In this document: piece after piece, positions 6,151 through 12,481 of the stretch
Numbering within the stretch: the stretch's first letter is position 1
Layout of the letters: every line of letters begins with the position of its first letter
Assembly: GCA_020430865.1 (NCBI GenBank)
Contig: JAGQIY010000373.1
Coordinates: 1-13,950 of the forward strand
Direction of reading: 5' to 3'
DNA from: Myxococcales bacterium
GTDB taxonomy: Bacteria > Myxococcota > Polyangia > Polyangiales > Polyangiaceae
Length of the DNA stretch: 13,950 nucleotides
Made by a program: the position numbers and the translations under genes
Notes under the pieces: generated by a model
Databases searched by the model: none
Seen by the model: the letters and a program-made list of their open reading frames with translations, nothing else
Told to the model about the DNA's origin: nothing

Positions 6151-7689
6151 CTACGCTTGGGCGGACTCCGCAGCCCTGGCGGCCTTGTCCCGTGCTTCGT
6201 AGCGATCGAGCTTGCGGTACAGCGTGCGGCGATCGAGGCCGAGGATCTTGGCGGCCTGGGTCTTGTTGCCTTGAACGGCCTTGAGGACTCGCCTGATGTA
6301 GCGCTCCTCGAGCGCGTCCAAGGTCAACATCTGCTCTGGGTTCTCTCCCCCCATCACGACTTGATCCGAACGGTAGCTCTTGATCTTCTCCGGCAGGTCC
6401 TCGACGGTGATCTTGTCGAAGCGGGCCATGGCGACAGCACGCTCGACCACGTTCTCGAGCTCGCGGACGTTGCCCGGCCAGTCGTACTCGAGGAAACGCG
6501 CTGCGACCGCCGGCGCGAACCCGGTGACCTCTCGACCGCTGCGCTCGGCGACACGGCGAAGCACGTGCTCGGCGAGGAGCAGGATGTCGTTCCCACGAGT
6601 TCTCAGGGGTGGAGGTCTCAGGCGGATGACATTGATTCGATAGTACAGATCCTCCCGGAAGCGTCCCTGCTTGACCTCGGTCTCGATGTCTCGGTTGGTG
6701 GCAGCGACGATACGCGTATCGAACTCCAGCTCCTTGGTGCCACCGACGGGACGAACCTTGCGCTCCTGCAACGCGCGCAAGAGCTTGACCTGCATCTCGA
6801 GCGACATCTCGCCGACCTCATCCAGGAACAGCGTCCCGCCGTTGGCTTCACGGAGCAGGCCGTCGCGTGAGAGCTTCGCGTCAGTGAAAGCGCCCCGCAT
6901 GTGGCCGAAGAGCTCGCTCTCCAGCAGGTTCGACGGCAGGGCCGCGCAGTTGATCGCCACGAACGGGCCGTGACGCCTCGGACTGCGGGAGTGGATGGCC
7001 CGAGCAACCAGCTCCTTGCCGGTGCCCGACTCACCCGTGATCAGGACGCTGGCTTCGCTGCCAGCGACGCGGTTGATCACCTCGGCGAGCTCACGCATGG
7101 GCTGGCTCTGCCCGACGAGCCCCTCCAGCGGCTGACCGCCCCCCGCACCTTCTCTCAGGCGGGCGAGCTCACGGTGAAGCTCCGAGTGCTGGGCCGCGCG
7201 GCGCACGGCGTGAGCCAGCAGCTCGGCGTCGATCGGCTTGCTGATGAAGTCATGTGCCCCAGCGCGGATCGCACCCACAGCGGTCTCCATGCTGCCAAAC
7301 GCCGTGATCACCACCACGGGGGTATTGGGGCGATTCTCGACCACCCAGCGACACAGATCGAGGCCACTCTCGCCGCCGAGCTGCACGTCACAGACCACCA
7401 CCTCGAAATCGTGGTGCTGCAGCGCCGCTAGGGCTTCCTCCGAGTTCACCGCGGTCTGGGCACGAAACCCAGCTCGCTCCAGCTGCTTGAGGACGAGACG
7501 GCCCATCTCCACGTCATCATCGACGAAGAGCACGGCGCTCCGTGTTTCCTTGCGGATTTCTTGAATGTCGCTTTGCTTGGTCACGCTAGCGACCGCGTCC
7601 TTGCCCTGGACGGCCGACGCGGGCTCGGGTTCCTGGTTCTCGTTCTTGGTGTCTGTTTCAGAGTTTGGCGTTGTGGCATCCAGCAGCAT
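6151..7689 (-). CDS. NtrC-type sigma-54-dependent response regulator
   Basis: Bacterial enhancer-binding protein that uses ATP to open sigma-54 promoters. From ATG 7689 it has 512 residues; an in-frame TTG at 7707 would add six. In numbering from that TTG: a disordered head (1-56), receiver domain (57-175) with D63-D65, acceptor D107, T135 and K157, then the AAA+ domain with Walker A GESGTGKE (225-232), the sigma-54 contact loop reading GAFTDA (272-277) rather than GAFTGA, Walker B GGTLFLDE (290-297) and the FREDLYYRINV arginine-finger region. A Fis-type helix-turn-helix (NKTQAAKILGLDRRTLYRKL) is near the end. It heads an operon with a lone receiver protein, diverges from a general-stress gene and has a sigma-54-like element of its own, so autoregulation is likely. 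The cognate kinase is not identified. Confidence 0.95.
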   Translation of the reverse strand: MLLDATTPNSETDTKNENQEPEPASAVQGKDAVASVTKQSDIQEIRKETRSAVLFVDDDVEMGRLVLKQLERAGFRAQTAVNSEEALAALQHHDFEVVVCDVQLGGESGLDLCRWVVENRPNTPVVVITAFGSMETAVGAIRAGAHDFISKPIDAELLAHAVRRAAQHSELHRELARLREGAGGGQPLEGLVGQSQPMRELAEVINRVAGSEASVLITGESGTGKELVARAIHSRSPRRHGPFVAINCAALPSNLLESELFGHMRGAFTDAKLSRDGLLREANGGTLFLDEVGEMSLEMQVKLLRALQERKVRPVGGTKELEFDTRIVAATNRDIETEVKQGRFREDLYYRINVIRLRPPPLRTRGNDILLLAEHVLRRVAERSGREVTGFAPAVAARFLEYDWPGNVRELENVVERAVAMARFDKITVEDLPEKIKSYRSDQVVMGGENPEQMLTLDALEERYIRRVLKAVQGNKTQAAKILGLDRRTLYRKLDRYEARDKAARAAESAQA

Positions 7690-7702
7690 GGTGAGGCGCT
7701 CA

Positions 7703-7718
7703 CGCAAAGGTCGTGCCG
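7703..7718 (-). promoter_or_regulatory. Sigma-54-like -24/-12 element before the NtrC-type gene
   Basis: On the minus strand it reads CGGCACGACCTTTGCG: GG (7717-7716), ten bases, GC (7705-7704). GGCACG and TTGC both match the sigma-54 consensus exactly. The ATG at 7689 follows after 14 bases, with no clear Shine-Dalgarno. The short dyad GTGAG-GCG-CTCAC (7691-7703) fills the gap between element and start codon and could be an operator or a small hairpin. Confidence 0.6.
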
Positions 7719-7740
7719 AGAAGGAGAGCCAGACTCATGA

Positions 7741-7850
7741 GTGGAACCTCTTGAAATCATGCGATTCTTGAAACTCCGATCGCCCGCCAGCTCCCCCTGC
7801 GCTCGTAGCCTTTTGCCACATAGTAGCAATTTGTCACCCTTTTGTCCGGC
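7741..7850. promoter_or_regulatory. AT-richer divergent control region with short direct repeats
   Basis: This part of the 307-base gap between the activator gene and the general-stress gene is visibly richer in A/T than its surroundings. It holds two copies of TCTTGAAA (7749-7756, 7766-7773; 17-base period) around a small AATC-N4-GATT dyad (7755-7766). It also holds three copies of a TTTTGYC-like word (7811, 7829, 7840). These lie upstream of both divergent sigma-54-like elements and are candidate activator-binding sites. No coding frame is convincing here. The rest of the gap (7851-7967) shows nothing recognisable. Confidence 0.4.
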
Positions 7851-7967
7851 CCGAGGTTCGAAGCCTTGGCTGATCCCGTCACCAGGCGTGCGAGGCGTTC
7901 TGGAGCCGAAGGGACCATCTCGCGACACCTTCGGACATCGCCGAGTGCGTTTCCCGACGGATGGGAG

Positions 7968-7985
7968 TTGGCACTCGCCGTGCAA
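7968..7985 (+). promoter_or_regulatory. Sigma-54-like -24/-12 element before the general-stress gene
   Basis: The site reads TTGGCACTCGCCGTGCAA: GG (7970-7971), ten bases, GC (7982-7983). TTGGCAC and TGCAA match the consensus; two core positions differ. The ATG at 7997 follows after 13 bases with only GAGG crowded against it, too close for a normal ribosome site. Confidence 0.6.
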
Positions 7986-7996
7986 ACCATCGAGGC

Positions 7997-8506
7997 ATGG
8001 CCACGCTATTCGCCGTGTATCGAGATCATGAACAAGCGGACCGAGCGATCATCGAACTGGAGCGCGCGGGCGTCGACCGGCGCCGTGTCAGTCTTTTCCT
8101 CTCGGAACAGGTGTCCGGGCTCGTGCCCCGCGTCCGCCCCGCCGTCCCGGAAGGAGCGGTCGCGGGCGGTGCGATCGGCGCGGTCCTGGCCGGGATCGGC
8201 GGGATCGCGAGCCTCGCAGTCCCCGGTTTGGGGCTAGTGGTCGCCGGGCCCCTCGCCGTCGCCCTCGAGAGCGCGCTGGTCGGCGCGGTGAGCGGCGGCT
8301 TTGCCGGCGCCCTGATCGGCATCGGCGTGCCCGAGAACCAGGCCAAGCGCTACGCGCAGTCGCTGCTCGATCAAGGTGTCATCGTCGCCGCGAGTCCAGC
8401 TGACCCGAGCGAAGCCAGCCGCATCGAGTCCGTCTTCGAGGAAACTCGGGGCATCGATCTGGTGCGCGCCGAGCATCCAGGACAGTCCGTCAGTGTAGCC
8501 CTCTGA
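7997..8506 (+). CDS. General stress protein, YflT/GspM-like domain with glycine-zipper segment
   Basis: The 169-residue protein begins with MATLFAVYRDHEQADRAIIELERAGVDRRRVSLF split over residues 1-34, the alpha/beta start seen in Bacillus-type general stress 17M/YflT-like proteins. Residues about 53-112 are a long Gly/Ala-rich hydrophobic stretch (repeated GxxxG) that may insert in or stick to membrane. A second alpha/beta part follows (NQAKRYAQSLLDQGVIVAAS). The biochemical role of this family is unknown; members are induced by heat, salt or starvation. The start at 7997 is where the domain begins; an upstream ATG at 7961 would add 12 residues but overlaps the promoter-like element. It diverges from the activator gene, which probably controls it. 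Confidence 0.8.
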   Translation: MATLFAVYRDHEQADRAIIELERAGVDRRRVSLFLSEQVSGLVPRVRPAVPEGAVAGGAIGAVLAGIGGIASLAVPGLGLVVAGPLAVALESALVGAVSGGFAGALIGIGVPENQAKRYAQSLLDQGVIVAASPADPSEASRIESVFEETRGIDLVRAEHPGQSVSVAL

Positions 8507-8522
8507 AGGCCCGCTGGCCTTC
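8505..8522 (+). terminator. Hairpin at the end of the general-stress gene
   Basis: GAAGGCC (8505-8511) and GGCCTTC (8516-8522) pair perfectly around a four-base loop. The stem starts within the TGA stop codon and is followed by TCC rather than a T-run. It may act as a weak or Rho-assisted terminator, or protect the 3' end, before the ferritin gene. Confidence 0.45.
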
Positions 8523-8571
8523 CTTCCCAACCACGAACGTCGAGCGTGACCCTGCACACGGAGATGCAAGA

Positions 8572-8964
8572 GTGAGCGAGTACCACGAACCATCGGATGA
8601 ACTGAGCAGTACCGCGCGGAACTTTCACCGCGCGCTGAGCAGCCTGAAGGAAGAGATCGAGGCCGTCGACTGGTACAACCAGCGCGTCGAAGCCTGCGAC
8701 GACCCCGAACTGCAGCGCGTGCTCGCGCACAACCGCGACGAAGAGATCGAGCACGCCGTCATGACCCTGGAGTGGCTGCGACGGAACATGCCGGTGTGGG
8801 GAAAGCAGCTCGACGAGCATCTGTACAAGGAGGGGCCGATCGTCGTCCCCCACGGCCCGCCGACAGGCGCGCCGGAAGAAGTGCCAGACGAGCCGCGAGG
8901 CCCGCGCTCCCTTGGCATCGGCAGCTTGCGCACCGCCCACAAGGTGGACGCAACGAACGACTGA
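8572..8964 (+). CDS. Encapsulated ferritin (EncFtn) with C-terminal encapsulin-targeting peptide
   Basis: The 130-residue protein matches the encapsulated ferritins known from Rhodospirillum rubrum. Two helices carry EEIEAVDWYNQRVEACDDP and LAHNRDEEIEHAVMTLEWLR (starting near residues 27 and 51). By alignment with that family the ferroxidase ligands are E28, E58 and H61, with W34 nearby and E27/E30 as entry-site acids; all are present. The enzyme oxidises Fe(II) at a subunit interface and stores iron only inside an encapsulin shell. Residues 113-120, SLGIGSLR, fit the consensus peptide that docks cargo to the shell, after a Pro/Gly linker. The GTG start is supported by GGAG at 8560-8563. No shell gene lies in this window, so the partner must be elsewhere. 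Confidence 0.93.
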   Translation: MSEYHEPSDELSSTARNFHRALSSLKEEIEAVDWYNQRVEACDDPELQRVLAHNRDEEIEHAVMTLEWLRRNMPVWGKQLDEHLYKEGPIVVPHGPPTGAPEEVPDEPRGPRSLGIGSLRTAHKVDATND

Positions 8965-8992
8965 AAACGCGCGGGCCTCGGAACGAGGAACC

Positions 8993-9103
8993 ATGGAACC
9001 CCAACGCCCCCTGCAGCGCGCAATCATCACCTTCTTTGCGCTGATGTCGACCTACGTAGCCCTGTGGGCGGTCCTGCACAGCGCAGTCGACCAGCTCCAG
9101 TAG
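8993..9103 (+). CDS. 36-residue single-pass membrane peptide
   Basis: The ATG is preceded by GAGGAA (8985-8990). The peptide has a short basic head (MEPQRPLQR), one hydrophobic helix (about residues 10-29, AIITFFALMSTYVALWAVLH) and a short polar end, giving a likely N-in single-pass inner-membrane peptide. It lies 28 bases after the ferritin stop on the same strand, so co-transcription is likely. No family is recognised. Tiny membrane peptides often modulate larger membrane complexes, but nothing here shows its partner. It is probably real on the basis of ribosome site plus clean helix, although length alone gives little statistical support. Confidence 0.55.
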   Translation: MEPQRPLQRAIITFFALMSTYVALWAVLHSAVDQLQ

Positions 9104-9262
9104 AGCCCCCTCCCCCCCGAACAAGCACGACCAGAGACGGCAAGGGCGGACTGTCCCCCTCGTCAGCTCGTCGGACCCACCGTCCCCGAACCGTACCTGG
9201 ACACTCGATGACGTGCCCCGGGGCTGGAGTGACAGGGACCGTTGTTGTATCTCCTCGAGGAT

Positions 9263-10765
9263 ATGCGCACCGCAAGACAGCTCGGCTTGGCGTTGGCGCT
9301 GGCGATCACGGCTCTGCCTCGGGTCGCCAGCGCGCAGGCGAACTTCCACTCGTCTCCTCTCGCCGGGCGCTCCAGCCTGCTCGGCGGCAGCGGAGTGGCG
9401 CTGGGAGTGGACGGGGCCGCCCCGATCCTCAACCCCGCAAACCTGAGCCGCATCGGCGATCGCTCCCTCGCGTTCTCCTCTCGGCTGTTCCGTCACTCAT
9501 GGTCGAAGATGAGTGACCTGCACCAGCCGACGGATCCGGCGGGAAGCTTCGCGGGCGCTCGCATCGATGACCCGAGCCAGAGCCGCACTCAGCTGAGTTC
9601 GCTTCCAGACACCACCTGCTACTTCTTCGGTCCGAGCGGGGGAGAGGAGCGAGCGCAGCTTCGCGTCGGCATCTGTCTCGCGAAGACCGAAGCTCTGGAC
9701 CTGAGCGCGGAGGCCGTCGACTCCAGCTTCGAGACCCCGTCGGGGACTCTGCGGCAGACCCGAGCGTTCAGCGTCGACTGGAGCAACCGCGCCTTCGGCC
9801 CCAGCGTCGGCTTCCCGCTGTCAGAACAGCTCTCGCTGGGCTTCAGTCTGAACGTGCTCCGCGGGCGCCTGAAGGAGCACGCCAGCGTCAGCGCGCTGCT
9901 GGATTCTGGCACCCCAGTCGTTACCTCGGGGAACTACTCGAGCTATGGACACTCCTGGGACCTCGCCGCTCAGGCCGGGCTCACGTGGTACGCAACCCCG
10001 CAGTGGACCCTGGGACTGAGCGTACGCAGCCCGAGCGTGCATCTCTACGACAGCTACGAGGCCGGCTACGGTTCGTCGAACACCCAGGGAGTCGGCGTGC
10101 TCGAGTCGGAGACGGGTAGCTTCGTCGTATCGCCGCCGATGCGCCTCAACGCCGGCGTCGGCTTCGAGCTGGGCTGGCTCCGAGCAGAGCTCGACCTGTT
10201 CCTGCACACACCTCGGTCTGGCTACGTGACGCTCGAGGCCGAAGGGGAGCGCACGGAGATCGGGAGCGGGGGGAGCACGCGCGGAGGCTTCGTCGATCTG
10301 CGCCGGGAGGACACGCCCACCCTGATCAACCTCGCGCTGGGCGTGGAGACGTTCGTCGATCGTGACCTCAGCTTGCTGTTCGGATTCGCCACGGACCGGT
10401 CGGCGGTACCCGAGATCACCCGAGGCAACGTGGAGCAGCGGATCTTTCACAGCAGCATGGACTACGTGCGCGCCTCGGCCGGGATCACCAGCTACACGGC
10501 GTTCGGCGATCTGGTGTTCGGGCTGCGCTACGATCACGGCACGGGATCCCTCGCGGTGCTCGGAGGAAACCAGGACCGGGCTCGCTGGGGTGTCACGAAG
10601 TGGCGAGATGACGCGCTCGTGCTGGTGTTCGCCGGGCGAGTCGATTTGCACACGATAAAGACGACCGCCGGGGAGATCGCCGACGCCGTGGAAGGCGAGG
10701 CCAAGCCGCCAGAGCAGACCTCGAAGCCCAGAGAACCTCTGAGGACCCCCCTGGACCCCGACTGA
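9263..10765 (+). CDS. Outer-membrane beta-barrel protein, FadL/OmpP1/TodX-like
   Basis: The 500-residue protein begins with a signal peptide, MRTARQLGLALALAITALPR, with likely cleavage at ASA-QA after residue 24. The mature start reads SSPLAGRSSLLGGSGVALG, then DGAAPILNPANL, the hallmark N-terminus of the FadL-type family, whose members pass hydrophobic compounds through the outer membrane. Alternating strands follow (WTLGLSVRSPSVHLYDSY, RLNAGVGFELGWLRAELDLFL, LVFGLRYDHGTGSL). After the last strand (ALVLVFAGRVDL) there is an unusual hydrophilic tail of about 35 residues instead of a terminal aromatic. ATG 9263 is preferred over TTG 9242 because the signal peptide begins there; GAGG sits very close upstream. 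The substrate is unknown. The 159-base gap before it shows no feature I can support. Confidence 0.82.
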   Translation: MRTARQLGLALALAITALPRVASAQANFHSSPLAGRSSLLGGSGVALGVDGAAPILNPANLSRIGDRSLAFSSRLFRHSWSKMSDLHQPTDPAGSFAGARIDDPSQSRTQLSSLPDTTCYFFGPSGGEERAQLRVGICLAKTEALDLSAEAVDSSFETPSGTLRQTRAFSVDWSNRAFGPSVGFPLSEQLSLGFSLNVLRGRLKEHASVSALLDSGTPVVTSGNYSSYGHSWDLAAQAGLTWYATPQWTLGLSVRSPSVHLYDSYEAGYGSSNTQGVGVLESETGSFVVSPPMRLNAGVGFELGWLRAELDLFLHTPRSGYVTLEAEGERTEIGSGGSTRGGFVDLRREDTPTLINLALGVETFVDRDLSLLFGFATDRSAVPEITRGNVEQRIFHSSMDYVRASAGITSYTAFGDLVFGLRYDHGTGSLAVLGGNQDRARWGVTKWRDDALVLVFAGRVDLHTIKTTAGEIADAVEGEAKPPEQTSKPREPLRTPLDPD

Positions 10766-10780
10766 GCGCGGGGGGCGGCA

Positions 10781-10826
10781 CGAGAGACCGATCCGCACGC
10801 GAGAGACCGATCTGCGCGCGAGAGAG
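10781..10826. repeat. Three copies of CGAGAGA at 19-base period, plus an inverted copy
   Basis: CGAGAGACCGATC starts at 10781 and again at 10800, and CGAGAGA begins a third, diverged unit at 10819. The reverse complement TCTCTCG occurs at 10922-10928, abutting the sigma-54-like element at 10932. The repeats sit about 110-150 bases upstream of that element, a normal distance for activator-binding sites. The 195-base gap between the FadL-like and lipoprotein genes shows no other structure except a C-run/G-run pair around the FadL stop (10746-10751, 10770-10775). Confidence 0.5.
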
Positions 10827-10931
10827 AGTGCGCGTGTCAGCCGCGATGCGCTGGTCGCGGATCGCCTCACGGCGCGAGCCGCCCAGCGAAGAAATTCGCG
10901 TTTCCGTCGTGAAATCAGCGCTCTCTCGAAG

Positions 10932-10947
10932 CGGCACGCGACTTGCG
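10932..10947 (+). promoter_or_regulatory. Sigma-54-like -24/-12 element before the OmpA-domain lipoprotein gene
   Basis: The site reads CGGCACGCGACTTGCG: GG (10933-10934), ten bases, GC (10945-10946). GGCACG and TTGC match the consensus exactly, as in the element before the NtrC-type gene. The ATG at 10961 follows after 14 bases and has no Shine-Dalgarno. Confidence 0.62.
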
Positions 10948-10960
10948 ATGGACCGCTAGC

Positions 10961-11515
10961 ATGACTCATCGAATCACCTTCGGGGTCGCTCCACTTCTCC
11001 TGCTTGCCGTGGGCTGTGCCAGCGATCCTGCGAAAAAACCCGTCGCCGTCGGACCGACGCACACGGCGGTGGTGGTGCACCAGGACCGCACCACGGAACC
11101 GACCCGAGAGGCCGAACCGCTGCGCAACACAGGCACCCTCCGCTTCTCCAAGAGCGTGAAGAACCTGTGTGGCATCGCGGACGACGCGGAGCCCAACTTC
11201 CGCTACGACTCAGCCACCCTGCGCGATCAGGACCAGCCCGAGCTGAAGCAACTGGCTGACTGCATGCGTGAGGGGGGGATGGTCAACTACGACATCCTGC
11301 TGGTTGGACACGCGGATCCCCGAGGCAGCGAGGCCTACAACATGGCCCTGGGCGGCTACCGCTCCGCGAGCGTCCGGCAGTTCCTGATCGATCATGGCGT
11401 CGAGCGGGCACGCATCATCACTTCGTCCAGGGGTGAGCTCGACGCGACCGGACACTCCCCAGCGACCTATCTAGAAGACCGCCGCGTCGACCTGATGCTC
11501 CCGGGCGAGCACTAG
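10961..11515 (+). CDS. OmpA/Pal-type peptidoglycan-associated lipoprotein
   Basis: The 184-residue protein starts with a lipoprotein signal, MTHRITFGVAPLLLLAVGC, with lipid attachment at C19 and no Asp after it, consistent with outer-membrane sorting. After a variable linker (20-60), residues about 78-180 form an OmpA C-like domain: FRYDSATLRDQDQPELKQLA, GHADPRG with D119, and LEDRRVDL with R174/R175. D119 and an Arg in the last motif are the residues that usually hold diaminopimelate, so it should tether outer membrane to cell wall. C70 and C101 might form a disulfide. An earlier in-frame start at 10943 lies inside the promoter-like element and would spoil the signal peptide. A receiver gene follows after 58 bases. 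Confidence 0.9.
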   Translation: MTHRITFGVAPLLLLAVGCASDPAKKPVAVGPTHTAVVVHQDRTTEPTREAEPLRNTGTLRFSKSVKNLCGIADDAEPNFRYDSATLRDQDQPELKQLADCMREGGMVNYDILLVGHADPRGSEAYNMALGGYRSASVRQFLIDHGVERARIITSSRGELDATGHSPATYLEDRRVDLMLPGEH

Positions 11516-11573
11516 CCGACGGCCGGGGCAAACCGAAGCGAAGCTGGCGCAGCCAGGCGCCGGAGGAGGACTC

Positions 11574-12032
11574 ATGCCAGAAGAAATGCCAAGCCAGCCG
11601 CTCGCGCTGATCGCCGACGACGACGACGAGCTGCGCCAGATGGTATCCGCCGTGCTCAGGGCCGCCGGGTTCCGCACGGAGACCTTCGAGAATGGCAAGC
11701 TGCTGCTCCAGCGAGCGCTCGACGACCAGGCACCTCCGGACGTCATCGTCTCGGACATCGACATGCCACGCATGGACGGCTTGACCGCCATCACCGAGAT
11801 TCGCAAGCAGAGTCCGCAACTCCCGATCATCTTGCTCAGCCCAATCGCAGACGCGCCCCGGGCAGTGCCGACAGCCAAGGCCTGCGGAACGACCCTCGTC
11901 ATCAGCAAGCCCGTCAGCCTGGTGGAGCTGCGACGGCGCATCGAACGTGTGCTGAACGAACGAGGGCAGGACTCCAAGGGCGCAGCCGATCCTCCGGGTC
12001 AGCACAGAATGCCGGATCAGCCGGCCTGCTGA
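11574..12032 (+). CDS. Receiver-only response regulator (CheY-like)
   Basis: The 152-residue protein is a single REC domain (about 8-130) plus a polar tail of about 20 residues. The acidic pocket is D15-D18, the acceptor is D61 (VIVSDIDMPRMDG), the switch position is S89 followed by an unusual proline (S-P instead of S/T-A), and the lysine is K112 (ISKPVS). A strong GGAGGAGG ribosome site (11562-11569) fixes the start. It is probably read with the OmpA-like lipoprotein gene upstream and may be a paralogue of the receiver protein at 5761-6141. The proline beside the switch residue could alter the phosphorylation-coupled movement. There is no output domain, so it must act through a partner. Confidence 0.92.
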   Translation: MPEEMPSQPLALIADDDDELRQMVSAVLRAAGFRTETFENGKLLLQRALDDQAPPDVIVSDIDMPRMDGLTAITEIRKQSPQLPIILLSPIADAPRAVPTAKACGTTLVISKPVSLVELRRRIERVLNERGQDSKGAADPPGQHRMPDQPAC

Positions 12033-12088
12033 GGCCGAGCAGACGCGAACTCAGCAATATCCACACGGAACACAAAAGGAGAGAACGC

Positions 12089-12286
12089 ATGAACATGGAA
12101 CATCTCAAGGGCAACTGGAAGCAACTCAAGGGCAAGGCCCGGACCCAGTGGGGCAAGCTCACCGACGACGACCTCGACCAGATCGCCGGCAGGAAGGAAG
12201 AGCTCGTCGGCAAGCTCCAGGTGCGCTACGGCACCGCCCGGGACGACGCCGAGCGGGAAGTCGACTCCTGGCTCAGCAAGCTGTGA
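12089..12286 (+). CDS. CsbD-like stress-response protein
   Basis: The 65-residue protein matches the CsbD family almost end to end: MEHLKGNWKQLKGKARTQWG, then KLTDDDLDQIAGRKEELVGKL and a Tyr-containing helix ending in VDSWLSKL. Members are small, helical, highly charged proteins induced by sigma-B or RpoS-type stress and osmotic shock; their molecular role is not known. The AAAGGAGAG ribosome site at 12076-12083 is strong and fixes ATG 12089 (a second ATG is six bases later). It stands alone, 56 bases after the receiver gene, and is closed by a strong hairpin. Confidence 0.95.
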   Translation: MNMEHLKGNWKQLKGKARTQWGKLTDDDLDQIAGRKEELVGKLQVRYGTARDDAEREVDSWLSKL

Positions 12287-12300
12287 TCTCGATCGCATCG

Positions 12301-12332
12301 GTCCCCACTGCGGCGGACGCCGCAGTGGGGAC
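12301..12332 (+). terminator. Strong hairpin after the CsbD-like gene
   Basis: GTCCCCACTGCGGC (12301-12314) and GCCGCAGTGGGGAC (12319-12332) are perfect 14-bp arms around a GGAC loop, 14 bases after the stop codon. There is no T-run, so it is a terminator or mRNA-protecting stem by position and strength rather than a textbook intrinsic terminator. The rest of the gap to 12481 shows no other feature. Confidence 0.7.
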
Positions 12333-12481
12333 TGGCGCGAGCCCTACGAGCAGGATGGCAGCCTGCTCGTTCTCCCCCGCACCTCACCCGGTTGTTGACG
12401 CGAGGCTTGCAGTGAGCACGGGCGCGAGGCACTTTTCCTGTCGAGAATGCAGGGACCTCCAACCACGAGACGACCTACAGC

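Noticed and set aside
8541..8556. Possible -24/-12 element before the ferritin gene
   Set aside because: The essential GG is GA, and the gene has a normal GGAG ribosome site.
9821..11080. 419-residue open frame on - opposite the FadL-like gene
   Set aside because: Crosses two well-supported genes and an intergenic region on the other strand, with no domain or ribosome site.
12033..12046. GG-N10-GC match upstream of the CsbD-like gene
   Set aside because: No CAC after GG and no T before GC; the gene has its own strong ribosome site and the distance is different, so it is treated as background.
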